Assembly (NCBI RefSeq): GCF_020520425.1
Contig: NC_079491.1
Coordinates: 28,635,449 to 28,699,448, forward strand
Direction of reading: 5' to 3'
Length of the DNA stretch: 64,000 nucleotides
Origin: Spinacia oleracea
Taxonomy: Eukaryota > Streptophyta > Magnoliopsida > Caryophyllales > Amaranthaceae
This document shows, one piece after another, positions 37,355-48,700 of the stretch (the first letter of the stretch is position 1; every line of letters begins with the position of its first letter). The position numbers and the translations under genes are program-made. The notes beneath the pieces were generated by a model. The model was not told the origin of the DNA. It did no database searches and saw only the letters and a program-made list of their open reading frames with translations.

Positions 37355-37771
37355 CTGAATAAAAAATGATCATCATTAAGTAGAAAAATAAACTAGCATT
37401 GCAGTTCCATTTGTAGTCTTTCTATTCTTCCCCATTTTATTTTAATTTTTACTAACTACCTTTACTAATAAAAACATAACATTATTTTTCACACATGAAT
37501 TAGTCCACCATGGTTCTGTCTGCTACTTTTTGAGAGCTCTCATACCTAAATGTAATTTTACTTAACAATTATAACTTTTCTGTTTGAACACTCAAAAAAC
37601 AAAATTAGAGAAGTAATACTGAATTACTAATTGCATATCATAAACACATCATAGCTAGGGGTTCTAATCGAGTTGAGCAACTTGAACTCGGCTCGGACAA
37701 CGCTAGGTCAAAACTTGATTCCAGTTAGCTCGGCGCAAACTCGACTCAAAACCTTGGTAGTCAGTTTGAAT

Positions 37772-38126
37772 TTTGCTCAGTTGGTAGTCAGTTTGAATTT
37801 TGGTTCATGTAAACTTTTCTTAGGAATGCTGAATTATATGGAACACATAACACCCACTATTTTCATATTATCTTTTCCTTCTTATTACTTAGCTGACATA
37901 TAGAAGTCAGTTTGACAATTTTTCATGAACTGGCATGAGCTGATTTCAGTTACCTTAGCTAAGTTGGTAGAGAGGATTGTACATGAACTGGTCTAAGCTG
38001 ATTTGCTCAGTTGGTAGTCAGTTTGAATTTTCCTCAGTTGGTAGTCAGTTTGAATTTTGGTTCATGTAAACTTTCCTTAGGAATGCTGAATTATATGGAA
38101 CACATAACACCCACTATTTTCATATT
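37772..38126. repeat. Internal direct duplication of about 100 bp
   Basis: CTCAGTTGGTAGTCAGTTTG through CACCCACTATTTTCATATT occurs at about 37776-37869 and again at about 38033-38126. An extra partial unit CTCAGTTGGTAGTCAGTTTG lies at about 38006. CATGAACTGGNNTGAGCTG-like words sit between and after them. The copies differ at very few bases, so the duplication is recent or held by conversion. Confidence 0.8.
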
Positions 38127-38828
38127 CTTAGGGAAGCATAATTGTCAGATACAAAAGTTCTGATACTGCTAATGGATTCATAGATATTTCTATTCTGCTC
38201 TTGCAATCATAGTTAATGTTTATAAGGATGATGAGATTAGGATACTACAGTTGAGAAGACTATATGCGTCAATACTGTGAATTTGCCAGGTCGGATTTCT
38301 AGCATATATGGTACATGAACTGGCCTGAGCTGTAAGACTAGACTGCTAGAGCATTGTTGTCAGTGGCCTGATATTATCAGTAGGTTAGGATAATAAGGTT
38401 GAAATAAAATAATTTACTTAATTTCAGTAGATAGTACTAAGAGTCATACTAGCTGGAGTGCAGGGCAACTTCATTTTGTTGAACCTTATTATCCTAAGCT
38501 TCTTATATATTGGAACTATTTCAGTAATTGCTGAATCATGGACCTTCTTAGTCAGTTTGTATGTTTGTGGAGTAGGGTACAATCAAGATCAGCCCATATC
38601 AGTTAAAATAAAAAATACTAGACCTTGATATGGAATCTTCAAATCAAGAATAGACCTTAAAGGCTTTTTGAAGTGTGGTTCTATCAGTTATTCGGGTTAA
38701 TTACTAGTGTTCGTCAATGGAAAATATTGACATTGTTGCTGGAACTTCCACCCACCGCATTTCCTTATGCTGATAATCTGGAGCAAGTTCCATTCCGTAG
38801 TATGCTTGATGTTGAAACCAAAGACTCA

Positions 38829-39057
38829 GGGCTTGTTCGGTATCGTTGTTTGTTTCTAGTTTTCTGTTTTTTACAAAACTAAAAACCAAAATATGAAAAC
38901 CACAAAAAGTAGTTTCCAGTTTTTTGCTGTCAATTTTCAAAATTAACATGATTAAAATAGGTATGACTATTTTTTAGTCATAATTCAATCTAAATCATAT
39001 GACTTATAAAACCAAAAAACCAAAAACTGAAAACTGACAGTGATACCGAACGGGCCC
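38829..39057. mobile_element. MITE, 229 bp, TIR GGGC..GTTCGGTATC, TSD TCA
   Basis: Left end GGGCTTGTTCGGTATC. Right end inverted GGGCCCGTTCGGTATC. Flanks are TCA on both sides (38826-38828 and 39058-39060). The GGGC end and 3-bp TSD suggest PIF/Harbinger (Tourist-type), though hAT cannot be excluded. No coding content. It is inserted inside the CACTA. Confidence 0.8.
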
Positions 39058-40489
39058 TCAATTATCGGTTTGCTTGTCTTATTACTGACTAGTGTTATTA
39101 ATTATCGTACATTCTTTTGATTTGCAGATAACTCTTTATTTGGCAAACGGTGGAGTTGGACTTATTTTGGGAAGCACACGACGTTATCGACTTATACTAT
39201 ATTAGTTGTTTTATTGTTACGTTGTAGTAGTTAATTAGTTATTTATCTTGTCATCTGCAAATTATTAGACAACATTTTGTTAAGTTGTTAAGATTATTAG
39301 ACAACTAGATTTAAGCCCGTGCGATGCACGGTTTTTTTTAAATATGATTTGTTAATCGTTCTTAGAACTATACTCACTTACTATTGTGATCAAGAATTAC
39401 GTTAATCATTTATTTTATTTTATTTTAATTGTGAGATCCAATTTGTACTTTTATTTTTTTAACTCTTATTAGTTATTACTATGGATAAATAACAAACTAA
39501 AACAACTACTCCCTTTGCCTCTAATGTTACACTTTCGAATGTTAACGGTATTCATAATTGAAGAGAATCTACTAAACTCTTTCCAATACTTAAGAAAAAA
39601 CATATTCATGTAGGGTCTTGTTTGATCCATTTTTATGGGTACATTAAGAATATCAATGTTATTATTTTGTCTAATGTATTATTAGAGATTAAAGTGATAC
39701 AAAATACGTATTGGCAAACATGAAAAATAGAAACTGTAATGTCTGATTATTTGTTAAAAAACAATTTAAAGAATTTCCTAGATCATTTTTCTAAATAAAC
39801 CCGCCAAATCATTACAACATGTGTTATCATATATAAATAGGTGTTTTATAAATTACACATATAATAGAAAGTTAAAATAGATCCCTATTCAAGTTAGAAT
39901 ATAAATATTTTCTTAACATTGAAAATGTTTATGCATAAGAGTCTCATAGAAAAACCGAGTTTATAAAATGGTTAGTTCAATAATGGGAAAACTCGAGTTA
40001 GTTATTCATGTGATGCTATTAGAACTCTATTAAATACTTAATAATAATTATCATAATTAAAATTTATGATATGAATTGATCCAAATATCAAACGTTTAAT
40101 ATAAATAAAACTCTATTACATGCTTGATAATTATCTAAAAATAGAAGTTAATCGTATATCATGTGTATGTTATCGCACTTTTATAATAATGTATTAGTAA
40201 AGTAATTGTCATTACCTACTTGTTACCAGCTTTGAAACATTAGTTGTTGTTTTCTTGGTAATGTCGTGCTTAAATACTGTATACGACTATAATAATGTAT
40301 TAGTAATTGTCATTTGAATTAATTATTCGCATCTAGCACTTGAAGAGTTGTAGTCTTGTAGGGGTTTAAATCACGGGTTACACTCTATGTTACGAATATC
40401 AAAGGCTTAATGTAAGTAAAACTCTATTATGTTAAAAAGTAGAAGTACGTAGGATAAATTTACGTTGAAAATCTACTATCATTTTGTTT

Positions 40490-40775
40490 GTTATCATCTT
40501 TTCAAATATTTATCTTATCACTATGGATAATTTACACGTAGTACAAAACATGGAAGAGATAGAATATGATAAATTTTCGTTAGGATATTTTATTCGTATG
40601 GGGTATTTTAAAGATAATTAGAATGCTATTTTAGTTATCATCTTTTATAATATTTATCTTATCATTATGGGTAACATATATAGAATATAAAGCATGGAAG
40701 AGATAGAATATGATAAATTTTCATTAGAACATTTTTCATATGGAATATTTTAAAGATAATAATGATGCTATGTTA
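40490..40775. repeat. Tandem duplication of about 140-165 bp inside the Helitron
   Basis: ATCATCTTTTCAAATATTTATCTTATCA and CATGGAAGAGATAGAATATG with the following ATAAATTTTCGTTAG are repeated as a second unit about 140-150 bp further on, with moderate divergence. Non-coding. Confidence 0.75.
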
Positions 40776-41952
40776 ATTATAGACTCCTTAAAAAAGTATT
40801 AGCATTATCTGACTCAAATTCCAACTGAAAAACGCAATCCAAACTGGGAAAAAAAGTTGGATCATAATCACACCATACATTAGAGAAGTGAATACTTATT
40901 AAAAATTAATTAGAAGCTATCACACCATGCATTATTTTAATAGTTCGTCTATTGTTTCAGTATAAGACCCCAACTTTAGATTCGTTTATGTTCAGGCTGA
41001 CCATTATTTTGGTTTAGTATAATATGTTGGAGCCAACTATTAAAAACAACGTTGTTAATAGCTTAAAGTGTAGCCTAAACTATATCAATTAAAGTTGTTA
41101 CCGTTTAGGCTAAAATTAAATTGTGTTTACGTATTGGTTTACTTGTTTACCTCTTTTCATCCATCACCTCTCACGGTTGTGATTAACGGTTTTATGTGTG
41201 ATATTAGGGTAGAGTTCACCTTGCTTTTGTAGTGTACATCTTATATACGGAAAACCTATTGTTGCAGCATTAGTTTATATATGCAGCACATGATCTTGAA
41301 TCTGTTTTTGTTCTCTCTTTACAGTGCTTAAACAAATACAAATTGTTTATCTCCAACATAATGGACTTGCTTAAAAAAGGAAATATCTAGATATCTAAAC
41401 ATCTAAAGAATAAGAGGGATCTGAGAAGGTAGGAGGAGAATTGAAAAAATGAAACAATTGAGGAGTTTGGCCAAAGTCTTCCTCCTTAATTGAAGCTAAG
41501 GGAATTCTATAGTATTTTAAAGGAAAAGGAAATGCAAGCAATTAAGGAGAGAACCAATTTACTTTTATTAATCATCAGCACAGTTTTAGGATTATACTTC
41601 ATATAAACTATAATTCAAGTCACGGCATTTATAACGCAACTTCAACTAAAATTGTGAAGGCTATTAAGATGAAAGCTTCAAACACATGAAGGTTCCTTTG
41701 AACCATGCAAACTACTTCGTATACCATTATATAATAACGAAAATACTCAGTATATAATTGTGTGCTCGTATATTAATTACGGCTACACGGACCTAATTAA
41801 CTAAAATTATACCATCAACCGTGAGTTTTTGTGGATTGTTGAAGTAGGATTTTTGGTAGCCATGAGCTTATATGTATATATATACAAAAAGGTAAAAGAA
41901 AAGTAAGATAATTTTTTGTTGGAATCTATCTTTATCATATTATGTATCTATC

Positions 41953-42260
41953 TTTTTTTTTTAATTAATTAAAATATATTAATAATGATTATATTTTAAT
42001 CCAAGTAGAATTATAATGTAAATAAAATTCTAATGTAAATGTAAATAACATTCTAACGAAATTTTTAGGTGTTAGCACTCTTATGGTGTTAGGATTCCAA
42101 CATAAAGTAAGATTTTGATACCTAACATTCCAACGGAAACTTTGATCCAATGGAAATTTTAATTTATCCTTTTTTTTAATTAATTAAAATATATTAATAA
42201 TGATTTTGTTTTAATTTATCTTTTTTTTTAATTAATTAAAATATATTAATAATGATTTTG
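41953..42260. repeat. Three copies of a TTAATTAATTAAAATATATT unit near the Helitron 5' end
   Basis: The block T(n)AATTAATTAAAATATATTAATAATGATT, about 36 bp, occurs at about 41955, 42171 and 42221 in the same orientation with almost no change. Confidence 0.85.
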
Positions 42261-43186
42261 TGACTGGACATTCCTACGTGGCGCTCCGAATGCTCTCCAA
42301 AAAACTCCCATTTATATATATATATTAGATTATATATCACATATGTAATAACTTATGACATACTCTATATGAGTTGTTTATTTATAATATTATTTTATCT
42401 TATAATTATCTGGGATTTCAAATTTATATTCATGTATAATTATAATTGCCAATATGTTCTTTTTTGTAGCGATTATAATCGCCGCTATAGACTGTCAATC
42501 TGGATTTAACAAATATTAATGTATCAATTACGAAATGGATAGTATTACGTAAATATGCAACGATAAATAACCTATAGTAGTGATTATAATCGATACGATA
42601 AGTATCTAATAGCGTCTATTGCATTCGCTACTATAACTACCAATAGCAACGATTCTTTTGCCACTGAACGAATGTATTTGGTATGTGAAATTAGGAAATT
42701 ATAGCGATTATAATCGCTACAATAATCGATCCTATTACACATAGTATTTCGTATCGATTGTTTTTGTCTACCCCATTGAAGGCACTAATCGCTACTAAAG
42801 GCTATGGCAACGGTGGCTACCGCCTCGAATAACTAAATGATGGGGAATGTTTTCGTAGCGAATATATTCGTTACTAAAGGCCAAAATAATCACCACAAAA
42901 GCCCTTTTTTCTTGTAGTGAATCACCGAGTCTAACTCTTAGGGCTCAAATATAAGCATCGTAGGCTCCTAAGAGTTGACAATGATCATCCTAAATATACT
43001 CAGGATCGTGTAGTGGCCCATAATATCATGAAACGAGCCTAAAAATGCCAATTTCTCTTCAAACAACCTGAAACCTCAAGACACACTACACAACGCATAT
43101 TAGTATTAAAAGCGGCTCCTAAGAGCTCATTTAAGATAGGAAAGTACTAAGGGATGGGGTAAAATCACTATAAAGTATGCATATCA

Positions 43187-44935
43187 GGGTTTTACAAAGG
43201 TCCACCTTAAACTCACTTCCGGAAAAAACTTTGTCTTTGAATAATGTCTTGTATGTTCCATCCCTTAGCAGGAATCTTGTTTCGGGTTCCCTTTTCAACA
43301 AAGTCAGCCTAAAACTTGTCTTTGAGGCGGACATGATTGTTATCTCTAAGAATGGAGACTTTGTTGGGAAATGTTACCTTGGTGAATGATTGTTTGTGTT
43401 GAATGTTTTGAACAGTAATGAAAGTACTTCTTCTTTTGCTTATATCGTTGAGTCTATGGATGTTTGACACAATCAATTAGGATATTTAAATGTTTCATAC
43501 ATGAAAAAATTAAAAGACATGAACTTGATTTCTTTTGATAAAATTGACAAAGCCTCTAAACTAGAGCTGATCAACACTGGCCCAACCAGCTGCCCCGACC
43601 CGACCCGACCCGAAATTTACCGGGTTTTGGGCAGCCTTTTCGGCCCGGTTTCCCGGGCCCGGCCAGACCCGAACTTTTTAAAAAAATTGCGGGCTTTGGA
43701 CAACATAAAATAACAATTTTAGTTATAAATTTGGCCCGACCCAAATGTGGACCGAAAAGCCCGCTATTTTTGGCCCAAAATAGCGGGTTTTGGGCACAAA
43801 AAATCGGCCCAAAGTTTGGCCCTTCCCGGCCCGACACAATGGGCATATTTTTTTGCCCTTGGCCCGGCCCGGCCCCGCCCGCCTTTTGATCAGGTTGAGG
43901 CCAAACATACTAAGAAACCATTTAAGCAAGTGGTAACGAGAAGTACTAAATTGTTAGAGTTGATTCACTCGGATTTAGCGGACTTTAAAAATTGCACTGC
44001 TAGTAGAGGTGTGAAAAATTATTACATAACTTTTGTTGATGATTTTTCAAGGTTTACCAAGGTGTATCTTTTGAAAACTAAGGATGAGGCCAAAAGTGCA
44101 TTTTTAAAGTATAAAGCCTAGGATGAAATTCAACTTGGCCTTAAAATTAAAAGAGTTAGAACCAATAGAGGTGGTGAATATGGAAAATGGTCCTTAAAAT
44201 AATTTTGTGAAACTAATGTAATCATCCACGAGTTAAGTTCTCCTCACACTCCACAACAAAATGGTATTCCCGAAATGAAATATAAATCTTTAAAAGTGAC
44301 TATGAATGTCATTCTTCTAAGTTCCGGATTATCCAACAACATGTAGGGGGGTGCGGTTTTATCCGCTTGTTATGTACTCAATAGAGTGCCCCATAAGAAG
44401 TTGGATAAGACACCCTATGAACTTTGGAAGGGTTATAGTCTTAACATTGATATTTTGAAAGTGTGGGGGGGCTTAGCAAGGTTGTTTTTCCAGATTTTAA
44501 GAAAATCACCATTGGGTCTAAAACTTTTGATTGTGTGTTGGTTATGCTCATAATAGCGCCGCATATAGATTCATGTTTTTGATTGATCATTCTGTTATTG
44601 AATCTAGGGATGCAGTTTTCTTTGAACATACTTTCTCATTGAAATCCTCTTTGTCTTCTCATGTGCATGAGTCAAGTGTTGATGTGCCTTTGGATGTTTC
44701 TTTGCCAAGTCTTAGTGTTCCTCCTCCTCCCACTATAGTGGAAGAAGTCCAACCTAGGAAGAGTAAGAGGCTTAGAGTAGAGAATACCTTTGGACCAGAT
44801 TTCTTGACCGTTTTTCTTGTTGAAGACTTTGTTGTAGATTATTTGAGTGAAATTGTTTTTTATTTGTTTCTCTTAGAAGAAGACCCAAATACTTATAGTG
44901 AAGCTATGAAATCCATATATGTTAGTTTTTAGAAA
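43187..44935 (+). mobile_element. Ty1/copia retrotransposon fossil, internal part
   Basis: Fossil, broken, with numerous interruptions. Visible parts on the plus strand are the region before integrase (SLPEKTLSLNNVLYVPSLSR, near 43190-43560), the integrase core (LIHSDLADF, YYITFVDDFSRFTKVYLLK, near 43940-44330) and downstream polyprotein text to about 44935. LTRs and reverse transcriptase are not recognised. A GGCCCGG-type hAT MITE is inserted in it at 43562-43898. It abuts the gypsy LTR on its left, suggesting the gypsy element inserted into it. Confidence 0.8.
43562..43898. mobile_element. hAT-type MITE of the GGCCCGG family, copy 2
   Basis: Ends TAGAGCTGATCAA and, inverted, TCAACCTGATCAA. 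The interior has GGCCCGGCCCG and CGGGTTTTGGGCA words like the copy at 27.5 kb. Flanking 8-mers are CTCTAAAC and GGCCAAAC, only partly alike, so this copy or its flanks have diverged. It is inserted in the copia fossil. Confidence 0.75.
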
Positions 44936-45233
44936 AATGCCATTAAAAGTTAATTAGATTCAATCATGTCTAATCATACTTGGGACTTATGTAAATTGCC
45001 TAAGGGGTCTAAACCCATAAGTTGGTTACCACGGCACAACAAGTTCCGTTAGTCCTACTTTCCTATTCTTCATATTAGCCTGGAAAACACTTAAAATACA
45101 ACAATGACTTGATGTGGCATGTACTTTGACACTTACCCGTACTAAATTGCGGAGAACCTTTTATAAGAATTTGTATTCAAATACTCGATACCTTATATTT
45201 TGCCGCACAAAATCATATTTTTAATTGTTGAAC
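44936..45233. other. Spacer after the copia fossil
   Basis: The first part may still be copia-derived. Nothing else is identifiable. Confidence 0.4.
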
Positions 45234-45249
45234 AGTCTCAATTCTTAAA

Positions 45250-45370
45250 CCAATGAGGTCTTGTCTTAGTGGTTAAGACTGAAGTCCCGTGTAAAATAGG
45301 TCTCAGGTTCGAATCCCCCTGCCCCCATTTGTAATTTATTTGCCCTCGTGGCTCATTTGCACAACAAAAA
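45250..45370 (+). mobile_element. tRNA-derived SINE, 121 bp, with 16-bp TSD
   Basis: An A-box-like GTCTTAGTGGTTAAGAC lies near 45260 and an exact pol III B box GGTTCGAATCC near 45307. A tRNA-unrelated 3' part ends in an A-rich tail CAACAAAAA. The insert is flanked by perfect direct repeats AGTCTCAATTCTTAAA at 45234-45249 and 45371-45386, as target-primed reverse transcription leaves. No cloverleaf can be closed, so it is not a tRNA gene. Size and tail fit the short SINE families of Amaranthaceae. Confidence 0.9.
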
Positions 45371-45386
45371 AGTCTCAATTCTTAAA

Positions 45387-45790
45387 ATTATCTTTTTTCA
45401 AAAATAATATTTTCTCCATTCTTTTTTTATAACACAATTATTTAGACATGTTTGTCAATGCACATTTTAAAATATTAGGTTATGTTCTCTTCACCTTATT
45501 TTCACTTATTTCAGGTCTAATAATGTAATCCCTCATAAATTTATAAATTTTATTAATATATTTTAACGTATATTATTTATATTTAAATAGAATTTATGAA
45601 TTTTAAGTAATAAATATATAAAGTATATTTATTTTATTTTAAGTACGTTCTAAATATTTAACGAATTTTGAACTTTATTATATTTATATATTTAATGTAT
45701 ATTTAATTTCATTTAAATATATTCTAAAGATTTTAACGGTTTGTGCAATCAAAAATAATTTTAGAATTTTATGTTGAAAAGAACTTGAAT
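45387..45790. repeat. Very AT-rich spacer with imperfect tandem structure
   Basis: Two or three diverged units containing TTTAATTTAAATA-type words and a TAAAT..TTTTAACG segment recur at roughly 90-100 bp spacing between 45530 and 45750. No gene. Confidence 0.4.
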
Positions 45791-48700
45791 TAGGAAAACT
45801 CGTTGAATTTAGAAAACAATCCTAAGCAGTGTTGAATTCAAATTATAAAACAAATTCTAATCCTAGCCCAAATCGGTAAAGCCCAAATTGATAACCCACA
45901 ATTCCCTATCCATGTTTCAATTCAATTTCACGTAAAACAAGAATCTCAATTCTCTCTCCTTTATTCAACTTCACGTGAAAGAAAACCCTCAAAACCCTTC
46001 CTCCCCTTCACGTGAAATTGCTGCTTCTCTCTCCCCTTTGTCAGTCGCCACCACCAGCGCGCACCGACCTCCTGCCACCAGTCACCGGCGAGTCGCACCG
46101 CCGGTAACTCCTCTCTTTCGTTCTCCTTTTTCATCTCTCTTCTTGTTCGTTCTTCTCTTCACACAATTTGATTTCTTGCTCTTCCCCTTACGTGCGTGTT
46201 GCTTGTCTTTCGCACAGCGCCGCCACGAAACCAGCGTTCGTCGCCTTGTTTCAGCCACCGTGTCGTCGCCTGAACGTTGCCCTTTTTCACGGTAGTCCCT
46301 CTTGACTCTTGTCCCTCCTTATTTCTTCTTCGTTGTTTCTCTTTCTTTTATTTTCGCTCCCCCATTAATCGTGCTTGTGTCGCACAGCCACCACCACCAC
46401 TCGCGACCGCCGAGCAAGTTCTGCCGCCTCCAGTCGCGCCTCTCACCGCCGGCCACCTTCGTCCTCCCTTCCTTTTGGTTAATCCCTGAAAAACCCTAAG
46501 TGAATTTAATGTTTTTAAATTATGTTTAAATTATGTAATATTAACGTTTTAATAATTTAATTAGGGTTTTCATATTTAAATTATTAAATTTTGATGATGT
46601 ATTTAGAAATTTCAGATTATATGTTGTTGAAATTAATGTAATCATTTTCAGATTTGTTAATTGCGTTTAAGTTAGAGTTTTAATGAAGTTTTATTAATTT
46701 AATTCATGATTATTGAATGTAAATTATAAGTTATTATGCTTAAATTATATTTTCAGATTATATATTATGCTTAATTAATAACTTAATTTTCAGATTATGT
46801 AATTAAATTGAAATAAGGAATTTAATTATTAAAGCATGGATTTTTAAGGTTTTAATATTCTAAAATCATAATAGCATGATTATATATTATTAAAGCTAGG
46901 AAAATTTGGTAATATTAATCCAACCTTTGGCCGATTTTCTTTTATTAATCCCACCTACGACATATTTTTTAATAATCCCACCTTTACTACCCGACGACTT
47001 TTCTTGGGCTTAAGTGGCCGGTAATCGGTGAAAAAGTCAACGAGATGGTGATGAATTGATGATGATGACTGAATATATCGAGAGAGAGTACTGCCATGTA
47101 GAGAAATAATGCCGCTTACAACAGTTTTATGACCTGTTGGGCCCAATAAAAGTTGTTGGGTAATAAAGGTGGGATTATTAAAAAATATGTCGTAGGTGGG
47201 CTTAATAAAAGAAAATCGGTCAAAGGTTGGATTAATATTACCAAATTTTCCTTAAAGCTATTATTTTTATGATTTTAAGAACGTTGATTATGCTTTTTGG
47301 ACGTTTGAAATTATTTTATATTGCTGAAAATTAAAGTATGATGTTTGCAAAGAGTTTTCAACGAATTTCAATAATTAATTCAATAATTATGATGCTAGGA
47401 AATCAAATATCCGAGTTTTGATATTGCGAAAGGTTCTAAATATGTTTAGGATGCATTTAGAATGCTTTGTTATGGTTGCCAATGATTATAAATTGATTGG
47501 GATTATTTGTTGGTTGTTTAGGCGGAGAATTCTTTGTAGGCGACTTTTGAATTCGTTAAAGTGGCCTATCAGTTTGTTTACACAAGGTACGTACATACCT
47601 GTGTGCTTGAAATGTGTGTGATTTGTTGAAACCATATTGAAATGATTGAGGAACTTGGTTATGTTGAAATTGTTGATGAACTAGGTTATGTTGAAAGTGC
47701 ATGTTTAATATTGTTGGATGGACATGTTAAGCATATATATTTCGTTATGAGAATTATAACATGTTAGTGGATGGTTGATTCAAATATGTTTGGTTGGGAA
47801 CTCTAGATTATTTTATATATATACATATATATTGATTCAGATCGATTGATCTTTGTTCCCTTTTAGTTTTTCACTACTTTATGAGGGTCGTGGACCTTGT
47901 TTAGTAAGTTGAAACCTTATACCCATATAGAGGGGTTGATCAGTATTAAAGGAAAGGTTGGATTTAATTGGAATGAGTCATGCTTGATGCCTTGTGATCA
48001 CATACTTAATTCCAAGATAAAAACAGTTGTGAATAATCGTTGATTGTATGACTTATGCGATTGTTGAGTCATAACAGAGTTTAATTTGTAAATCATGTAA
48101 AGTGAAACTGAGTAGCAATAGCTTTAGACTGTGCACGTCTAAAGTGACGGACAATCAGGAGTTGGGGTCATGGGTAGCCTATGGCTTTTTCTGGGGCCGG
48201 ATTGATCACCGGTTCTATTTTATTCAAAAGTCCCTCGATATCGCAGGTCATTGGGGTTTACGGAGTCGCGCCCGTACCTCGTCTTCCTTAGTGAAGAAGA
48301 AGAAGTTTCTAGTAGCAACTCGGTCCATTGACTATTTCAATTAAAACAATGTTATTGTTATAAAAGTCTAGTCCAGTCTAGCCTAGTCTAGTCAAGTGTG
48401 GTATTCAAATTAATATGTTTTGTTTGCCCTTACTTATGTTTCATTAGAATCATGTTAGGGTTTTCGTTTATTAGTATCATGTTAGGATTGTTTTTGTTTC
48501 AGTATGTAGTACTCAACTTTGCTGATTACGTGCTTTGTTTGTGTGTGTTGATCATGGCTATGCCTTATTGATCCTGTGATGACCCATCTTTGGTGAGCAG
48601 TCTCTAAGGATCAATAAGCGTTGTCCATCTACAGGTTTGAAGATGATGCATCATGGGGATCGGGATTAGAGAGCTTGTATTGATTTTGTCTTGCTATATT

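Larger units (their letters stand above)
39305..42329 (-). mobile_element. Helitron, non-autonomous, about 3.0 kb
   Basis: Read on the minus strand, it begins TCTAATATATATATAT then AATGGGAG, with GCGCCACGTAGGAATG shortly inside, the usual 5' start of plant Helitrons. It ends with a hairpin CCGTGCATCGCACGG, then GCTTAAATCTAG. The end CTAG fits the CTRR rule with the hairpin about 9 bp upstream. The base before the 5' end is A and the base after the 3' end is T, as for insertion between A and T without duplication. No Rep/helicase gene is seen. It lies inside the CACTA, so it is younger than that insertion or travelled with it. Confidence 0.9.
34134..42919. mobile_element. CACTA transposon, 8.8 kb, TSD AAT, carrying host gene pieces
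   Basis: The left end reads CACTACAAGAAATTTACC and the right end, inverted, CACTACAAGAAAAAAGGGC, so the CACTACAAGAAA termini match. Flanks are AAT on both sides (34131-34133 and 42920-42922), the 3-bp duplication typical of CACTA (En/Spm) elements. Subterminal zones (34150-34330 and 42460-42890) are crowded with ATTATAATCGCTAC-type words in both orientations, as expected for transposase-binding repeats. No En/Spm transposase is recognisable. The interior instead holds fragments of host genes (MRG first exon, RNA polymerase exon, a coiled-coil stretch), a Helitron and a small MITE. Removing it restores a continuous gypsy LTR. Confidence 0.9.
27937..43186 (-). mobile_element. Ty3/gypsy LTR retrotransposon fossil, Athila-like, with a CACTA inserted in its LTR
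   Basis: Fossil, clearly broken, with many interruptions along its coding part. Parts on the minus strand: one LTR (43186 down to 32925, split by the CACTA at 34134-42919, about 1.47 kb net), ending in the inverted pair TGATA/TATCA. Next is a primer-binding site near 32900-32917 complementary to the 3' end of tRNA-Asp (TTGCCGGGGA). A gag region follows (about 31460-32580, with a CCHC-type knuckle word CDSCGVSGHYAQEC). Then come a protease region (about 30630-31030), reverse transcriptase with RNase H (about 28800-29720) and the start of integrase (about 27940-28320). Only one LTR is visible, so age cannot be read from an LTR pair. It is older than the CACTA inside it. Confidence 0.85.

Noticed and set aside
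38673-38882. A captured gene fragment around LPPTAFPYADNLEQVPFRSM
   Set aside because: The text looks protein-like on both strands, but I recognise no family, so it was not called.
45250-45340. A tRNA gene
   Set aside because: It has pol III boxes but no closable acceptor or anticodon stem. Flanking 16-bp direct repeats mark it as a SINE.
45975-46499. Protein-coding gene suggested by long plus-strand frames
   Set aside because: Codon text is Ser/Pro/Arg/His low-complexity from CT-rich DNA with no domain, and probably LTR leader sequence.
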